Source of the DNA: DATKNA01 sp963755755 | GTDB taxonomy: Bacteria > Actinomycetota > Actinomycetes > Actinomycetales > Kineosporiaceae | DNA length: 64,000 nt | Assembly (NCBI GenBank): GCA_963755755.1 | Contig: CAVWLJ010000010.1 | Coordinates: forward strand, 496,001 to 560,000 | Direction of reading: 5' to 3' | Shown here: positions 39,833-48,574 of the stretch, in pieces | Layout: each line of letters starts with the position of its first letter | Numbering within the stretch: position 1 is the stretch's first letter | Translations under genes and position numbers: made by a program | The notes under the pieces: model-generated | The model's input: only the letters and a program-made list of their open reading frames with translations | Database searches by the model: none | Told to the model about the DNA's origin: nothing

Positions 39833-40058
39833 TCCCTCGAGCGGGCCGAGCGGGACCACGGAGAGCAGCCCGAGGAGGGCCAGCAGCTGCTGCAGCTCCG
39901 GACCCCCGCCGACGACGAGGAGCCCGGCGCCCAGCCGGCGGCGTGATCAGCCGGACGCGCAGCAGGACGTCGACCAGCGGTATGTCCGGTGTGCGGTAGC
40001 GGCTCACGTCGACGACGACGCACGGCGGCGCCGGCACGCCCGCCTGCTCCGCCGTCAT
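39677..40058 (-). CDS. STAS-like anti-sigma antagonist candidate (frameshifted)
   Basis: A ribosome site GGGAGG precedes ATG 40058. The first 40 residues (PPCVVVDVSRYRTPDIPLVDVLLRV) look like the start of a STAS domain. After removal of one base near 39945 the frame continues with GAGLLVVGGGPELQQLLALLGLLSVVPL, the second half of such a domain. The remaining residues run antisense through the 3' end of the sigma factor gene to a stop at 39677. No conserved phospho-serine context is obvious. It may be a partner-switching protein or a decaying copy. Confidence 0.5.
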
Positions 40059-40175
40059 GACGCCTCCCGCAGCACCGTCGCGCCGCCGCTCTCAGGGAAC
40101 GGCGGCCACGCCGCCGCCCCTCGGGCAGACCGCGCGGACCGGCCGAACTCATCGCAGCGGCGCGGAGCAGCCGGT

Positions 40176-40946
40176 TCAGGACGCGTCGAGCCGCTGCATC
40201 CAGGTGCTCAGCTCCAGGGCCACCGCTCCGGGATGGGTGTAGGGGACGTTGTGCGCGCCCGGGACGGTGACGAGCTCGCCCTGCCGTGCGAGCCGCGCGA
40301 GCTCCGCGGCCCAGCCCGGCGGGCAGAGGGTGTCGCGCCGGCCACGCAGCACCAGGACCGGGGCCAGCACCGCCGCCACCCGCTCTTCGGGCTCGTCCGC
40401 CAGCGCCGAGCGCACGTACCGGACGAGTCCGGAGCCGGCGCGGACGAACGACGGCACCGTGACGACGAGCTCGCGCGGCCGCTCGCGCAGATAGGTCCGC
40501 AGCCGCGGCACGAGCCGGAGCACCGATCTGCGCACCGGCGGGTCGAAGGTCACGTCGAGCAGGGCCAGGGCGCGCACCCGGTCCGGGGCGGCCACCGCCG
40601 CCCGCAGGGCGAGCTGGGCGCCGGTGGAGTGGCCCGCGAGCAGCACCGGGCCGGCGCTGCCGGTCAGGCAGGCGACGGCGACCGGGGTGAGGGCGTCGAG
40701 GTCGGCCGGGCAGCCGGCGGTGCGGGGGGACCCGAATCCGGGCAGGTCGAGCAGCCGGGCACGCGTCCACGCACCGCACGCGTGCAGCAGGTCGAGGACG
40801 TAGCCGGGGGCGCCCAGGCCCGGCAGGAGGACGACCTCCGGGACGCCGGGCCGCACCGAGCCGCTGACGAGCGCGCGGACGGGCCGCCCGGCGGCGGTGG
40901 TCCAGACCTCGTCGTGCAGCCGGCTCTCCGTGCGGTCGCTGTCCAT
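40176..40946 (-). CDS. Alpha/beta hydrolase
   Basis: This is a 256-residue alpha/beta-hydrolase fold enzyme. An oxyanion-hole segment (VVLLPGLGAPGYVLDLL), nucleophile elbow (LLAGHSTGAQLALRAA), the acid region (LVLRGRRDTLCPPGWAAEL) and the catalytic histidine (VPGAHNVPYTHPGAVALEL) are in order. No signal peptide is present, so it is cytosolic. Substrate unknown. The 117 bp between its stop and the STAS-like start hold no gene I trust. Confidence 0.88.
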   Translation of the reverse strand: MDSDRTESRLHDEVWTTAAGRPVRALVSGSVRPGVPEVVLLPGLGAPGYVLDLLHACGAWTRARLLDLPGFGSPRTAGCPADLDALTPVAVACLTGSAGPVLLAGHSTGAQLALRAAVAAPDRVRALALLDVTFDPPVRRSVLRLVPRLRTYLRERPRELVVTVPSFVRAGSGLVRYVRSALADEPEERVAAVLAPVLVLRGRRDTLCPPGWAAELARLARQGELVTVPGAHNVPYTHPGAVALELSTWMQRLDAS

Positions 40947-41093
40947 CCGCCCATGGTCGGGGTCGACCGTCGCCCCGGCACGACGCCGCGGCTCGCCGCC
41001 CCGGCCCGTTGCGGCCCGCGAGCCGGCGCCTACGATGCCGGGCGGGCGCAGCGGAGGAGGATCGCGACGAGCGGCTACCAGGGACCCGGAGCG

Positions 41094-42071
41094 TTGACGC
41101 CGGCGACGGCCGTCACGTCATGGACCCTGGACCTGCCCGCCGTCGTGCTCGTGATCGGCGTGGCCGCCCTGTACCTGGCCGGCGTCCGCGCCGCCGGGCG
41201 GTGGTCGTGGGTCCGGACCTCGGCCTTCGTCGCCGGGCTCGTGCTCGTCCTGCTCGCCACGTGCTCCTTCGTCGGTGTCTACGCGCCCGTGCTGTTCTGG
41301 GTGTACGTGGTGCAGGCGTGTCTGCTGCTGCTCGTCGCCCCGCTGCTGCTCGGCGCCGGCGCGCCCCTGACGCTCGCCGCCCGCTCGCCGGCCTGGGCCG
41401 ACCCGGCCCACCGACTCACCCGGTCGCGGGTGTTCCGCGTCGCCCGGGTGCCCGGCTTCGGGCCGCTCGTCCTCATCGCCGCGACGAGCGTGCTCTTCTT
41501 CACCCCGCTCATGACGGCGTCCCTGCAGTCCGGCACGGTCGGCCAGCTCGTGCGGCTCGGGCTCCTCCTCGCGGGTCTCCTCGTCGCCCTGCCCGTCACC
41601 GACGAGGCGATGCGCCTGACGTCGTTGGCGTACGCGGCCGCGCTCGGGCTGGCGTTCGTCGAGTTCCTCCTCGACGCCGTGCCCGGGATCGTGCTGCGCC
41701 TGCACTCGACCGTGCTGCAGCCGCAGTACTGGGCGTCCGTGCACCGGCCGTGGGGGCCGTCGCCGCTGCAGGACCAGCAGCTCGCCGGCGCCGTGCTGTG
41801 GTTCTTCGGCGAGGCCGCCGACATCCCGTTCATCGCGGCGCTGCTCGCGGCGTGGGTGCTCACCGACGCGCGGGAGGCGCGCGCCGTCGACGCCGCCCTG
41901 GACGCCGCCGAGCGGGAGCGGCCCCGGCAGGCGCCGGGGCCCGCGCTGCCCACGGACGAGCCCGAGCGGACCCGCCCGTGGTGGGAGACGGACCCGTCGG
42001 TGTTCGGGGAGGCCCGCGCCCGCAGGTACGGGTGGCGGCCGCAGGAACACCCGGACGAGCCCGCGGAGTAG
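41094..42071 (+). CDS. Cytochrome c oxidase assembly factor CtaG/CtaG_Cox-like membrane protein
   Basis: This is a 325-residue membrane protein with about seven helices (for example LPAVVLVIGVAALYLAGVR; SAFVAGLVLVLLATCSFVGV; VLFWVYVVQACLLLLVAPLL; LVLIAATSVLFFTPLM). The pattern fits the CtaG_Cox family, which helps copper insertion into cytochrome oxidase. The C-terminal tail is hydrophilic and charged. I use TTG 41094, preceded by GGGACCCGGA, because no ATG or GTG lies nearby in frame. No oxidase subunit gene is adjacent. Confidence 0.8.
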   Translation: MTPATAVTSWTLDLPAVVLVIGVAALYLAGVRAAGRWSWVRTSAFVAGLVLVLLATCSFVGVYAPVLFWVYVVQACLLLLVAPLLLGAGAPLTLAARSPAWADPAHRLTRSRVFRVARVPGFGPLVLIAATSVLFFTPLMTASLQSGTVGQLVRLGLLLAGLLVALPVTDEAMRLTSLAYAAALGLAFVEFLLDAVPGIVLRLHSTVLQPQYWASVHRPWGPSPLQDQQLAGAVLWFFGEAADIPFIAALLAAWVLTDAREARAVDAALDAAERERPRQAPGPALPTDEPERTRPWWETDPSVFGEARARRYGWRPQEHPDEPAE

Positions 42072-42072
42072 C

Positions 42073-42219
42073 GGCGCCGACGCCCGTGTTGCCCTGATCT
42101 GCAGGTTCGGCGCCGTCAAGCACGTCTACCCCGCGCCGGTGATGGCCGAGCTGCGCGGCTGGTTCGAGACCGGGCTCGCCGAGCGGCTGCCGCAGGCCCG
42201 GGTCCTCTACTGGACCTGA
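42073..42219 (+). pseudogene. Remnant of a spore photoproduct lyase-like gene (C-terminal 40 residues)
   Basis: A short reading frame directly after the CtaG-like gene encodes FGAVKHVYPAPVMAELR then GWFETGLAERLPQARVLYWT and a stop. This matches the extreme C-terminus that I know from spore photoproduct lyase (radical SAM) proteins, with its KYVYP ... ELR ... LP.ARVLYWT pattern. No upstream part of the gene, no CxxxCxxC motif and no start codon are present. It looks like the tail left after deletion of the rest. It overlaps the 3' end of the next minus-strand gene by 13 bp. Confidence 0.55.
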
Positions 42220-42815
42220 GGAGCCCCCGGGCCGACGGCGTCCAGCAAGCGCGTGTACGACTCGACCAGCAGCCGCCGCTCCGCGTGCAGCCGGTCGTCC
42301 TCCGGGTCGCACCCGGCCCCGACCCAGTCGTCGGAGATCCGCATCGCGAGCGCACGGGCGCGGGCGGCGGCTTCGAGGTCGGCCTCGGGAAGCCCGTACA
42401 CGTAGGCGTAGAGCTCGCTCAGCGCCCGGACCAGCCCGCTCTCGTCGGCGTCGGTGCGCTCGCGCTGCAGCACGCGGTGCTCGTGCCACCACGCGACCTC
42501 CAGCTCGGCGGCCCGGGCCGGGTCGATCGTCAGCCCCTGGTCGCGCGCGACGAGCGCGTAGAACCGGCGCATCACGGCACGGGCCCCGTCGCGGTCGTTC
42601 TCCGGGTACGGCGCCCAGAGCTGGTTGCCGCGCAGGACGTACCAGGCGCCGAGCACCGTCCGCGGCCACGGCAGGGCGAAGCCCTCACGCACCATCGCGA
42701 CCGCCGACCGGAGGACCAGCGGCCAGTCGCGCCGGTAGTAGCCGACCCACGCGTCGCACTCGGCGCGCCCGACGCGGACCGGGTCGAAACTCCACATCGT
42801 CGTCCGTCGTGCCAT
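42207..42815 (-). CDS. Conserved-type hypothetical protein (202 aa)
   Basis: I do not recognise the family. The start at 42815 gives MARRTTMWSFDPVRVGRAEC. The protein is rich in Trp, Arg and Tyr (WVGYYRRDWPLVLRSAVAMVREGFALPWPRTVLGAWYVLRG is one region, cited in part) and ends with a helical segment. It resembles proteins annotated only as hypothetical in actinobacteria. It is divergent from the DUF5995 gene across 71 bp, which may reflect a shared regulatory region. Confidence 0.65.
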   Translation of the reverse strand: MARRTTMWSFDPVRVGRAECDAWVGYYRRDWPLVLRSAVAMVREGFALPWPRTVLGAWYVLRGNQLWAPYPENDRDGARAVMRRFYALVARDQGLTIDPARAAELEVAWWHEHRVLQRERTDADESGLVRALSELYAYVYGLPEADLEAAARARALAMRISDDWVGAGCDPEDDRLHAERRLLVESYTRLLDAVGPGAPQVQ

Positions 42816-42886
42816 GCCGACCTCCTCCCGGCCGCCTCAGCGGGCAGACTGACCAGCACGCTAGATCACCCGACGGGAGGAGAACC

Positions 42887-43639
42887 ATGGCCGACGGCGT
42901 CCGGACCATCCCGGCGCTCCTGGAGCGCATGGACGCGCTCGTCGCGGAGCTCGAGGCCGAGGCCGACACCGGCCGGTACTTCCTGTCGACCTACACACGC
43001 ACGACGCGAGCGGTGGCGGTCGCCCTCGAGGACGGCCGGTTCGAGGACCCGGCCTGGGTCGAGGAGTGGGACGTCGTCTTCGCCGACCTCTACGTCGACG
43101 CCCTGCGCGCCTACCGCGCGGACCCGGGGTCGGCGCCCCGGCCATGGCGGGTGGCCTTCGCCGCGGACCCCGCCCTGCCGCCCGTCGCGCACCTGCTGCT
43201 CGGGATGAACGCCCACATCAACTACGACCTGCCGCAAGCCCTCCTCGGGGTGATCCCGCCGAAGGACGTCGACGACGCGCGGCTGATGGATCGCCGGCGC
43301 CGCGACCACGAGCGGATCGACGCCGTGCTCGCGCAGCGTGTCTCCGCGGAGGACGGGGAGCTCGAGCGCGTCGGACCGGCCCGGACCGTGCTGGACCGCG
43401 TCATGACGCCGCTCAACCAGGCGGCCGTCAAGCGGTTCCTGCGGGAGGCCCGGCTCAAGGTGTGGCACAACACGCTGCAGCTGCACGAGGCGCGGTTGCA
43501 GGGGGACGCCGCCTACGCGCGCCGGCTCGCCGACCTCGAGGTGCTGAGCGCGGCGAAGGTCAACGACCTGCTCCGGCCGGGAGCGGTGCTCGTCCGGCTC
43601 GCGCTCATCGGGTTCGGCGTCACGCTGCCGCCCGTCTGA
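42887..43639 (+). CDS. DUF5995 family protein
   Basis: This is a 250-residue protein with the DUF5995 hallmark LLLGMNAHINYDLPQAL and a helical, charged remainder. The function of this family is unknown. The start at ATG 42887 has GGGAGGAG 5-6 nt upstream. It is followed 19 bp later by the ABC1 kinase gene, so the two are probably co-transcribed. Confidence 0.85.
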   Translation: MADGVRTIPALLERMDALVAELEAEADTGRYFLSTYTRTTRAVAVALEDGRFEDPAWVEEWDVVFADLYVDALRAYRADPGSAPRPWRVAFAADPALPPVAHLLLGMNAHINYDLPQALLGVIPPKDVDDARLMDRRRRDHERIDAVLAQRVSAEDGELERVGPARTVLDRVMTPLNQAAVKRFLREARLKVWHNTLQLHEARLQGDAAYARRLADLEVLSAAKVNDLLRPGAVLVRLALIGFGVTLPPV

Positions 43640-43658
43640 CCCGCCGGACAATGGGCGA

Positions 43659-44954
43659 GTGCCCCTCGTCCGCACCCTCCGGCTCGTCTCACTGCCGCTC
43701 GGGGCCGCCGCTCTCGGCGTCCAGGGACTGGTGCTGCGCGGCCTGGGGCGCGACGGCGCGGAGGTCACCCGCAGACAGCGGGCGCGCACGGTTGCCCGTA
43801 CCCGGCGCGTGCTCGGCGAGCTCAAGGGCGGCGCGCTCAAGGCCGGCCAGCTGCTGTCGACGGTGGAGGCGCTGTTCCCCGCCGACCCCGAGCAGAGCTG
43901 GCGTGAGGCGCTGACCTCGCTGCAGGAGTCCAACCCCGGCATGCCGTGGCCGGACGCCGAGAGCGTGCTCGTCGCCGAGCTCGGAGCGCAGTGGCGGTCG
44001 CGGTTCGCCGCCTTCGACCAGCGCCCGGCGGCCGCGGCGTCCATCGGGCAGGTGCATCGCGCGGTCCTGACCGACGGCAGGGAGGTCGCCGTCAAGATCC
44101 AGTACCCGGGGGTGCGGGAGGCGATCCTCTCCGACGTCCGGGCCTTCTCGCTGGCCTCGCGCGTCGCCGCCCTGGTGGCGCGCGGCGTCGCCATGCCGCC
44201 GCTGGTCGCGGAGCTGCGGACCCGGTTGCTCGAGGAGCTCGACTACCGCCGGGAGGCCGCGAACCAGCGGGCGTTCGCGGCCGCGTACCCGCCGGACGAT
44301 CCGGAGGCCGTCGTGCCCGGCGTCGTGCTGGCCACCTCGCGGGTTCTCGTGCAGACGTGGCTGGACGGCGTTCCGCTCGCCCGGGTGGCGGCGACGGGGA
44401 CGCAGCCGGAGCGCGATCGGCTGGGGGAGCTCTACCAGCGGTTCCTGCTCAGCGGGCCCGAGCGCTGCGGCCTGCTGCACACCGACCCGCACCCGGGGAA
44501 CTTCCGGCTCACCGCCGAGGGGCGGCTCGGCGTCCTCGACTTCGGGTCGTGCCTGGCGCTGCCGGGCGGCCTGCCCCGGAGCTTCGGCCGGCTCATCACG
44601 GCGCTGCTCGCCGGCTCGGACGCCGAGGTGCTCGCCGCGCTGCGCGAGGAGGGGCTGGTGCGCCCCGGGGCGCGGCTCGAGGTGGCGAAGCTGCGGGACT
44701 ACCTCGCACCGTTCAGCGAGCCGGCGCGCCACGAGAGGTTCCACTACACCCGGGAGTGGCTGAAGGGGCAGTTCGCCCGGGTCAACGACCCGCGGAACCC
44801 CGAGTTCGCGGTCGCGCTGCAGCTGACGATCCCGCCGGAGCAGCTCTTCACCCACCGGGTCTGGCTCGGCATCGTCGGCGTCCTGGCCCAGCTGGACGCC
44901 GAGGTGCCCGTCCGCCCCGAGCTGCGCCGCTGGCTCCCCGGCTTCGACCTCTGA
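43659..44954 (+). CDS. ABC1/AarF (UbiB-like) atypical kinase
   Basis: This is a 431-residue atypical kinase of the ABC1/ADCK/UbiB family, linked to isoprenoid-quinone metabolism. The family motifs are present: KxGQ (GGALKAGQLLS), the Ala-rich loop and QVH (AAAASIGQVHRA), invariant lysine (VAVKIQYPGV), catalytic loop (HTDPHPGNFRL) and metal-binding DFG (VLDFGSC). The start is GTG 43659. No convincing transmembrane helix is seen at the C-terminus, unlike some UbiB proteins. It belongs with the DUF5995 gene upstream. Confidence 0.92.
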   Translation: MPLVRTLRLVSLPLGAAALGVQGLVLRGLGRDGAEVTRRQRARTVARTRRVLGELKGGALKAGQLLSTVEALFPADPEQSWREALTSLQESNPGMPWPDAESVLVAELGAQWRSRFAAFDQRPAAAASIGQVHRAVLTDGREVAVKIQYPGVREAILSDVRAFSLASRVAALVARGVAMPPLVAELRTRLLEELDYRREAANQRAFAAAYPPDDPEAVVPGVVLATSRVLVQTWLDGVPLARVAATGTQPERDRLGELYQRFLLSGPERCGLLHTDPHPGNFRLTAEGRLGVLDFGSCLALPGGLPRSFGRLITALLAGSDAEVLAALREEGLVRPGARLEVAKLRDYLAPFSEPARHERFHYTREWLKGQFARVNDPRNPEFAVALQLTIPPEQLFTHRVWLGIVGVLAQLDAEVPVRPELRRWLPGFDL

Positions 44955-44993
44955 CGGCCCCTGCTCGCCGCCGATGTTCGGCAGGATGGCGGC

Positions 44994-45774
44994 GTGAGCT
45001 CCGCCGCCGTCGCCGTCCGGACCCTGGACCGGATCGCGGACATCGCCCGGGCCGAGGCGTTGTTCGCGGCGACCTGGCCGGGGCAGCCGCCGGCGACCGC
45101 GGGGCTCATGCGGGCGCTCGAGCACGCCGGCGGTTACGTCGCCGGCGCCTATGCCGGCGACACGATGGTGGGGGCGGCCGCCGCCTTCCTCGCCTCGCAC
45201 CCGACGCCGGGGCTGCACTCACACGTCACGGCCGTGACGCCGGCAGCGCGCGGTCGGGGCGTGGGCTACGCGATCAAGACGCATCAGCGGGCGTGGGCCG
45301 CCGAGCACGGCCTGCAGACGGTGACCTGGACCTTCGACCCGCTCGTCCGCCGCAACGCCTGGTTCAACATCGCCAAGCTCGGCGCCGGCATCGGGGAGTA
45401 CCTCGTCGACTTCTACGGCCGGATGGACGACGGGATCAACGACGGCGACGAGTCCGACCGGCTGTTCGCGGTCTGGCCGGTGGCTGCTCCCGGCGTCCCC
45501 GTCCCTGCTCCCTCCCTCGACCTGCGCGACGAGGAGCAGGTCGGGGTCGCGGTCGCCGAGATCGAGGGGAGGCCGGTGGTCGGGGACGCCGGAGACGCCC
45601 CGCTGGTCGCCGTCGCCACCCCGCCGGACGTCGAGACGCTCCGGCGGGCCGACCCGGCGCTCGCGCACGCATGGCGGATCGCGGTCCGCGAGGCGCTCGA
45701 GCCCCTGCTGACGGACCGGGCGGGTCGCGGGCTTCAGCCGCGCGGGGAGCTACCTGGTCCGTCGGGAGGGATGA
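44994..45774 (+). CDS. GNAT-fold acetyltransferase-like protein (frameshifted at C-terminus)
   Basis: This is a protein of about 259 residues. The acetyl-CoA-binding region of the GNAT fold is clear (HVTAVTPAARGRGVGYAIKTHQRAWAAEHG), and a YLVDFYGRMDDGINDGDESDRL segment marks the group of predicted GNAT proteins found beside cell-wall genes. The uncorrected frame runs to 45899 through the next gene. Removing one G near 45735 gives the ending AGFSRAGSYLVRREG and a stop at 45774, which I prefer. The substrate is unknown. Confidence 0.82.
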
Positions 45775-46390
45775 GCACCTCGATCTCCGGCGCGAGCGTG
45801 GCTCCTCGGAGCAGGTCGAGGTCGTCGCCGCTCCAGAACCGCCCGGGGTCGTACCAGTTCGCCGCCCGGCCCTCCGGGAGCAGGCCCATCGCCTGGTAGG
45901 TCAGGGCGACGACCTCGGCGCAGTAGGCCGTCTCGAGCGCGGCGTCGGAGGCGGCACGCCGGCGGACCCGCCCGCCCAGCCAGCGGCCGGCGAGGCGCGC
46001 GGTGCTCGGGAAGGGCGTGCCGTCCAGCCGGGCGACCGTGCGCAGGACGGCGTCCTCCACCTCCGGCGTGATCGCCACCGACAGCTGCCGCAGCCAGACC
46101 CGCTGCCCGTAGCGGTGCGCCCACACGCTGACGGCGTCCCGGAGGTCGTGGAGCTGCACGCCGCGGTGGTGACCGCCGCTCCAGACGTCGGGCAGCGAGC
46201 GGCCCAGCTCGGCGTGCCACAGCAGCGGCGGCAGGTCCTCGATGGTCACGGCCATGCCGACGTGGTTGACCGGCGCGTTCGTCGTCAGCCGGATGGCGTG
46301 GTCCGCCGCGCTCGAACCGCGGAACAGCCACAGGTCGCCGATGCGGGTCAGGTCGACGGCCTCGTCGAGGGTGATGCGGCTGGCGCCCAC
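45734..46390 (-). CDS. YiiX-like (permuted NlpC/P60) cysteine hydrolase candidate
   Basis: This is a 218-residue protein. LTRIGDLWLFRGSSAADHAIRLTTNAPVNHVGMAV begins the domain, with a candidate catalytic histidine in NHVG. AYCAEVVALTYQAMGLL carries a candidate cysteine. The H-before-C order is the permuted arrangement of YiiX/YebB-type hydrolases. GTG 46390 is used. Its 3' end overlaps the GNAT gene by about 40 bp on the other strand. The assignment rests on two motifs and is tentative. Confidence 0.6.
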   Translation of the reverse strand: MGASRITLDEAVDLTRIGDLWLFRGSSAADHAIRLTTNAPVNHVGMAVTIEDLPPLLWHAELGRSLPDVWSGGHHRGVQLHDLRDAVSVWAHRYGQRVWLRQLSVAITPEVEDAVLRTVARLDGTPFPSTARLAGRWLGGRVRRRAASDAALETAYCAEVVALTYQAMGLLPEGRAANWYDPGRFWSGDDLDLLRGATLAPEIEVLIPPDGPGSSPRG

Positions 46391-46407
46391 GCCCGTAGCG
46401 TAGGGCC

Positions 46408-46584
46408 GTGCGCATCTGGAAGATCGTCGGTATGGCCGGACTCGCCGGTGTCGCCGCCACCGGCGTCGTCGTCGCCCGCTCCGAGCGCAAACGCCGCTCC
46501 TACACGCCGGACGAGGTGCGCGCGAAGCTCCGCGAACGAGCTGCGAAGATCGCTGCCGAACCCGAGCCAGGAGGTCCAGCGTGA
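46408..46584 (+). CDS. Small single-helix membrane protein (58 aa)
   Basis: GTG 46408 starts a protein with one hydrophobic N-terminal helix (IVGMAGLAGVAATGVVVA) and a basic then acidic tail (RSERKRRSYTPDEVRAKLRER). Its stop overlaps the GTG start of the following disulfide reductase gene as GTGA. Similar small proteins recur in actinobacteria in this position, but the function is not known. It is divergent from the YiiX-like gene. Confidence 0.7.
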   Translation: MRIWKIVGMAGLAGVAATGVVVARSERKRRSYTPDEVRAKLRERAAKIAAEPEPGGPA

Positions 46585-48020
46585 GCGAGGAGAGCCCGGG
46601 CGACGTCGAGGTCGACGTCGTGGTGATCGGCGGCGGGCCGCCGGGGGAGAACGTGGCGGGGCGCGTGCGCGCCGGCGGGCTGACCTGCGCGCTCGTCGAG
46701 GCCGAGCTCTTCGGCGGCGAGTGCTCGTACTGGGCCTGCATGCCGAGCAAGGCGCTGCTGCGGCCGATCGACGTCCGCGACGCCGCGACCCGCCTCCCCG
46801 GCGTCGAGGTCGGTCCGCTCGACACCGCCGCCGTGCTGAAGCGACGTGACTGGTTCACCGGCTTCGACGGACACCGCCACGACGACACCGGTCAGGTGCA
46901 GTGGGTCGAGGGCACCGGCGCGCAGGCGCTGCGCGGCCGGGCCCGGCTGGACGGCGAGAAGCGCCTGGTGGTCGAGGCTCCGGACGGCTCCACCCGGATC
47001 GTCACGGCGCGACACGCCGTCGTCCTCGCGGTGGGCAGCGACGCGGCCGTCCCGCCGGTGCCGGGCCTCGCCGAGGCGAAGCCCTGGACCAGCCGCGAGG
47101 CCACGAGCAGCGAGTCCGTGCCGAGGCGGCTGGCCGTACTCGGCGGCGGCGTCGTGGCGTGCGAGATGGCCCAGGCGTACCGGGGGCTCGGTGCCGAGGA
47201 GGTCACGATCATCGAGGTGGTCGACCGCCTGCTGGGCCGCGAGGAGCCGTTCGCGGGCGAGATGCTCGCGCACTCCTTCGCGGACGCCGGGATCACCGTC
47301 CGGACCTCCACGAAGGTCGTCGCCGTCCAGCGACCGGAACCCGGTGGCGAGGTCAGGCTCGAGATCGAGGGCGGGGACGCCGTGGTGGCCGACGAGGTGC
47401 TCGTCGCCACCGGCCGCCGTCCCCGGACCCACGACCTCGGGCTGGAGTCCGTCGGCCTCTCGGCCGGCCGCTACGTGGACGTCGACGACTGGCTCACCGT
47501 CGAGGGCGTCGACGGCGACTGGCTGTACGCGGTCGGCGACGTCAACGGCCGCAACCTCCTCACCCACATGGGCAAGTACCAGGCGAGGTTGTGCGCTGAC
47601 GTCATCGTCCGGCGCGCGGCCGGCGACCCCGCGGGTGAGGCGCTGCGGGCGCGGGCGGACCGCATCGGTGCCCCGTCCGTCGTCTTCACCGACCCGCAGG
47701 TGGCGTCCGTCGGGCACACCGAGGCCGGCGCGCGCGAGCAGGGCCTGCGGGTGCGCGCGGTCGAGTACGACATCGGCTCGGTGGCGGGTGCCGCGCTGCT
47801 CGCCGACGGCTACACGGGCCGGGCGAAGCTCGTCGTGGACGAGGACCGCAAGGTCGTCGTCGGCGCCACGTTCGTCGGGCAGGACGTCGCGGAGCTCCTC
47901 CACTCGGCAACCGTCGCCGTCGTCGGTGCCGTTCCGCTGGCCGACCTGTGGCACGCCGTGCCGTCGTACCCGACGGTCAGCGAGATCTGGCTCCGGCTGC
48001 TGGAGACCTACGGGTTGTGA
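46581..48020 (+). CDS. Pyridine nucleotide-disulfide oxidoreductase (dihydrolipoamide dehydrogenase / mercuric reductase-like)
   Basis: This is a 479-residue FAD flavoprotein. The FAD-binding motif (VVVIGGGPPGENVAGRV), the redox-active disulfide (FGGECSYWACMPSKALL, C-x4-C), the NAD(P)H-binding fold (RLAVLGGGVVACEMAQAY), an LYAVGDVNGRNLLTHMGKYQ segment and the dimerization domain (VVFTDPQVASVGHTEAGA) are present. The end is VPSYPTVSEIWLRLLE, where the usual catalytic HPT histidine is replaced by YPT. It is not a standard Lpd. It is coupled to the genes on both sides through GTGA overlaps. Confidence 0.9.
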   Translation: MSEESPGDVEVDVVVIGGGPPGENVAGRVRAGGLTCALVEAELFGGECSYWACMPSKALLRPIDVRDAATRLPGVEVGPLDTAAVLKRRDWFTGFDGHRHDDTGQVQWVEGTGAQALRGRARLDGEKRLVVEAPDGSTRIVTARHAVVLAVGSDAAVPPVPGLAEAKPWTSREATSSESVPRRLAVLGGGVVACEMAQAYRGLGAEEVTIIEVVDRLLGREEPFAGEMLAHSFADAGITVRTSTKVVAVQRPEPGGEVRLEIEGGDAVVADEVLVATGRRPRTHDLGLESVGLSAGRYVDVDDWLTVEGVDGDWLYAVGDVNGRNLLTHMGKYQARLCADVIVRRAAGDPAGEALRARADRIGAPSVVFTDPQVASVGHTEAGAREQGLRVRAVEYDIGSVAGAALLADGYTGRAKLVVDEDRKVVVGATFVGQDVAELLHSATVAVVGAVPLADLWHAVPSYPTVSEIWLRLLETYGL

Positions 48021-48574
48021 GCGACGTCGCCGTCAGCCGTTCCGTCGCCGCCGCGCCGGCCGTGGTCTGGCGGCTCATCGGCGACCCGACCCGGATGGGG
48101 GAGTGGTCGCCGGAGGCGGTCCGGCAGGTCTGGCTCGACGGGGGGACCGAACCTGCGCTCGGCGCCCGCTTCCGCGGGACCAACCGGATCGGCCTGCGTC
48201 GCTGGTCCACGGTGTGCACCCTCGTCGCCTGGGCCCCGGAGCGGCAGATCGCATGGGACGTCGCGACCTTCGGGCTGGCGACCGCCCGCTGGAGCTACCG
48301 GCTCCTGCCGGACGGCGCCGGCACCCTGCTCGTCGAGGAGTTCACCGACCACCGCGGCCCCGCGATGAAGGTCATCGGCCCGCTCGGGCGCGGCGTGGTC
48401 GACGTCGTCACCCACAACCGCGGCACGATGATCGCCACCCTGGCCGCGATCGCGGCGGCGGCCGAGGCAGCCGCGGTCGGCGCGGTCGGCGGGGTCGGCG
48501 GGATCCGTGCGGCCCCCGAGGCTCAGGCGGGGGCGGACACGGCGAGGCAGGGTCCGACGACTGCGCCGAGCTGA
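48017..48574 (+). CDS. SRPBCC (START-like) family protein
   Basis: This is a 185-residue polyketide-cyclase/START-like protein. VSRSVAAAPAVVWRLIGDPTRMGEWSPEAV begins the fold and LGARFRGTNRIGLRRWSTVCTLVAWAPERQIAWDV continues it. It overlaps the disulfide reductase stop as GTGA. Such proteins bind hydrophobic ligands; none can be named. The Ala/Gly-rich tail overlaps the convergent ACT-domain gene by about 50 bp. Confidence 0.8.
   Translation: MSDVAVSRSVAAAPAVVWRLIGDPTRMGEWSPEAVRQVWLDGGTEPALGARFRGTNRIGLRRWSTVCTLVAWAPERQIAWDVATFGLATARWSYRLLPDGAGTLLVEEFTDHRGPAMKVIGPLGRGVVDVVTHNRGTMIATLAAIAAAAEAAAVGAVGGVGGIRAAPEAQAGADTARQGPTTAPS

Noticed and set aside
40060..40160. Small Arg-rich minus-strand frame beginning MSSAGPRG
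   Set aside because: It has no ribosome site, is dominated by Arg and Gly from GC-rich DNA, and has no recognisable fold.
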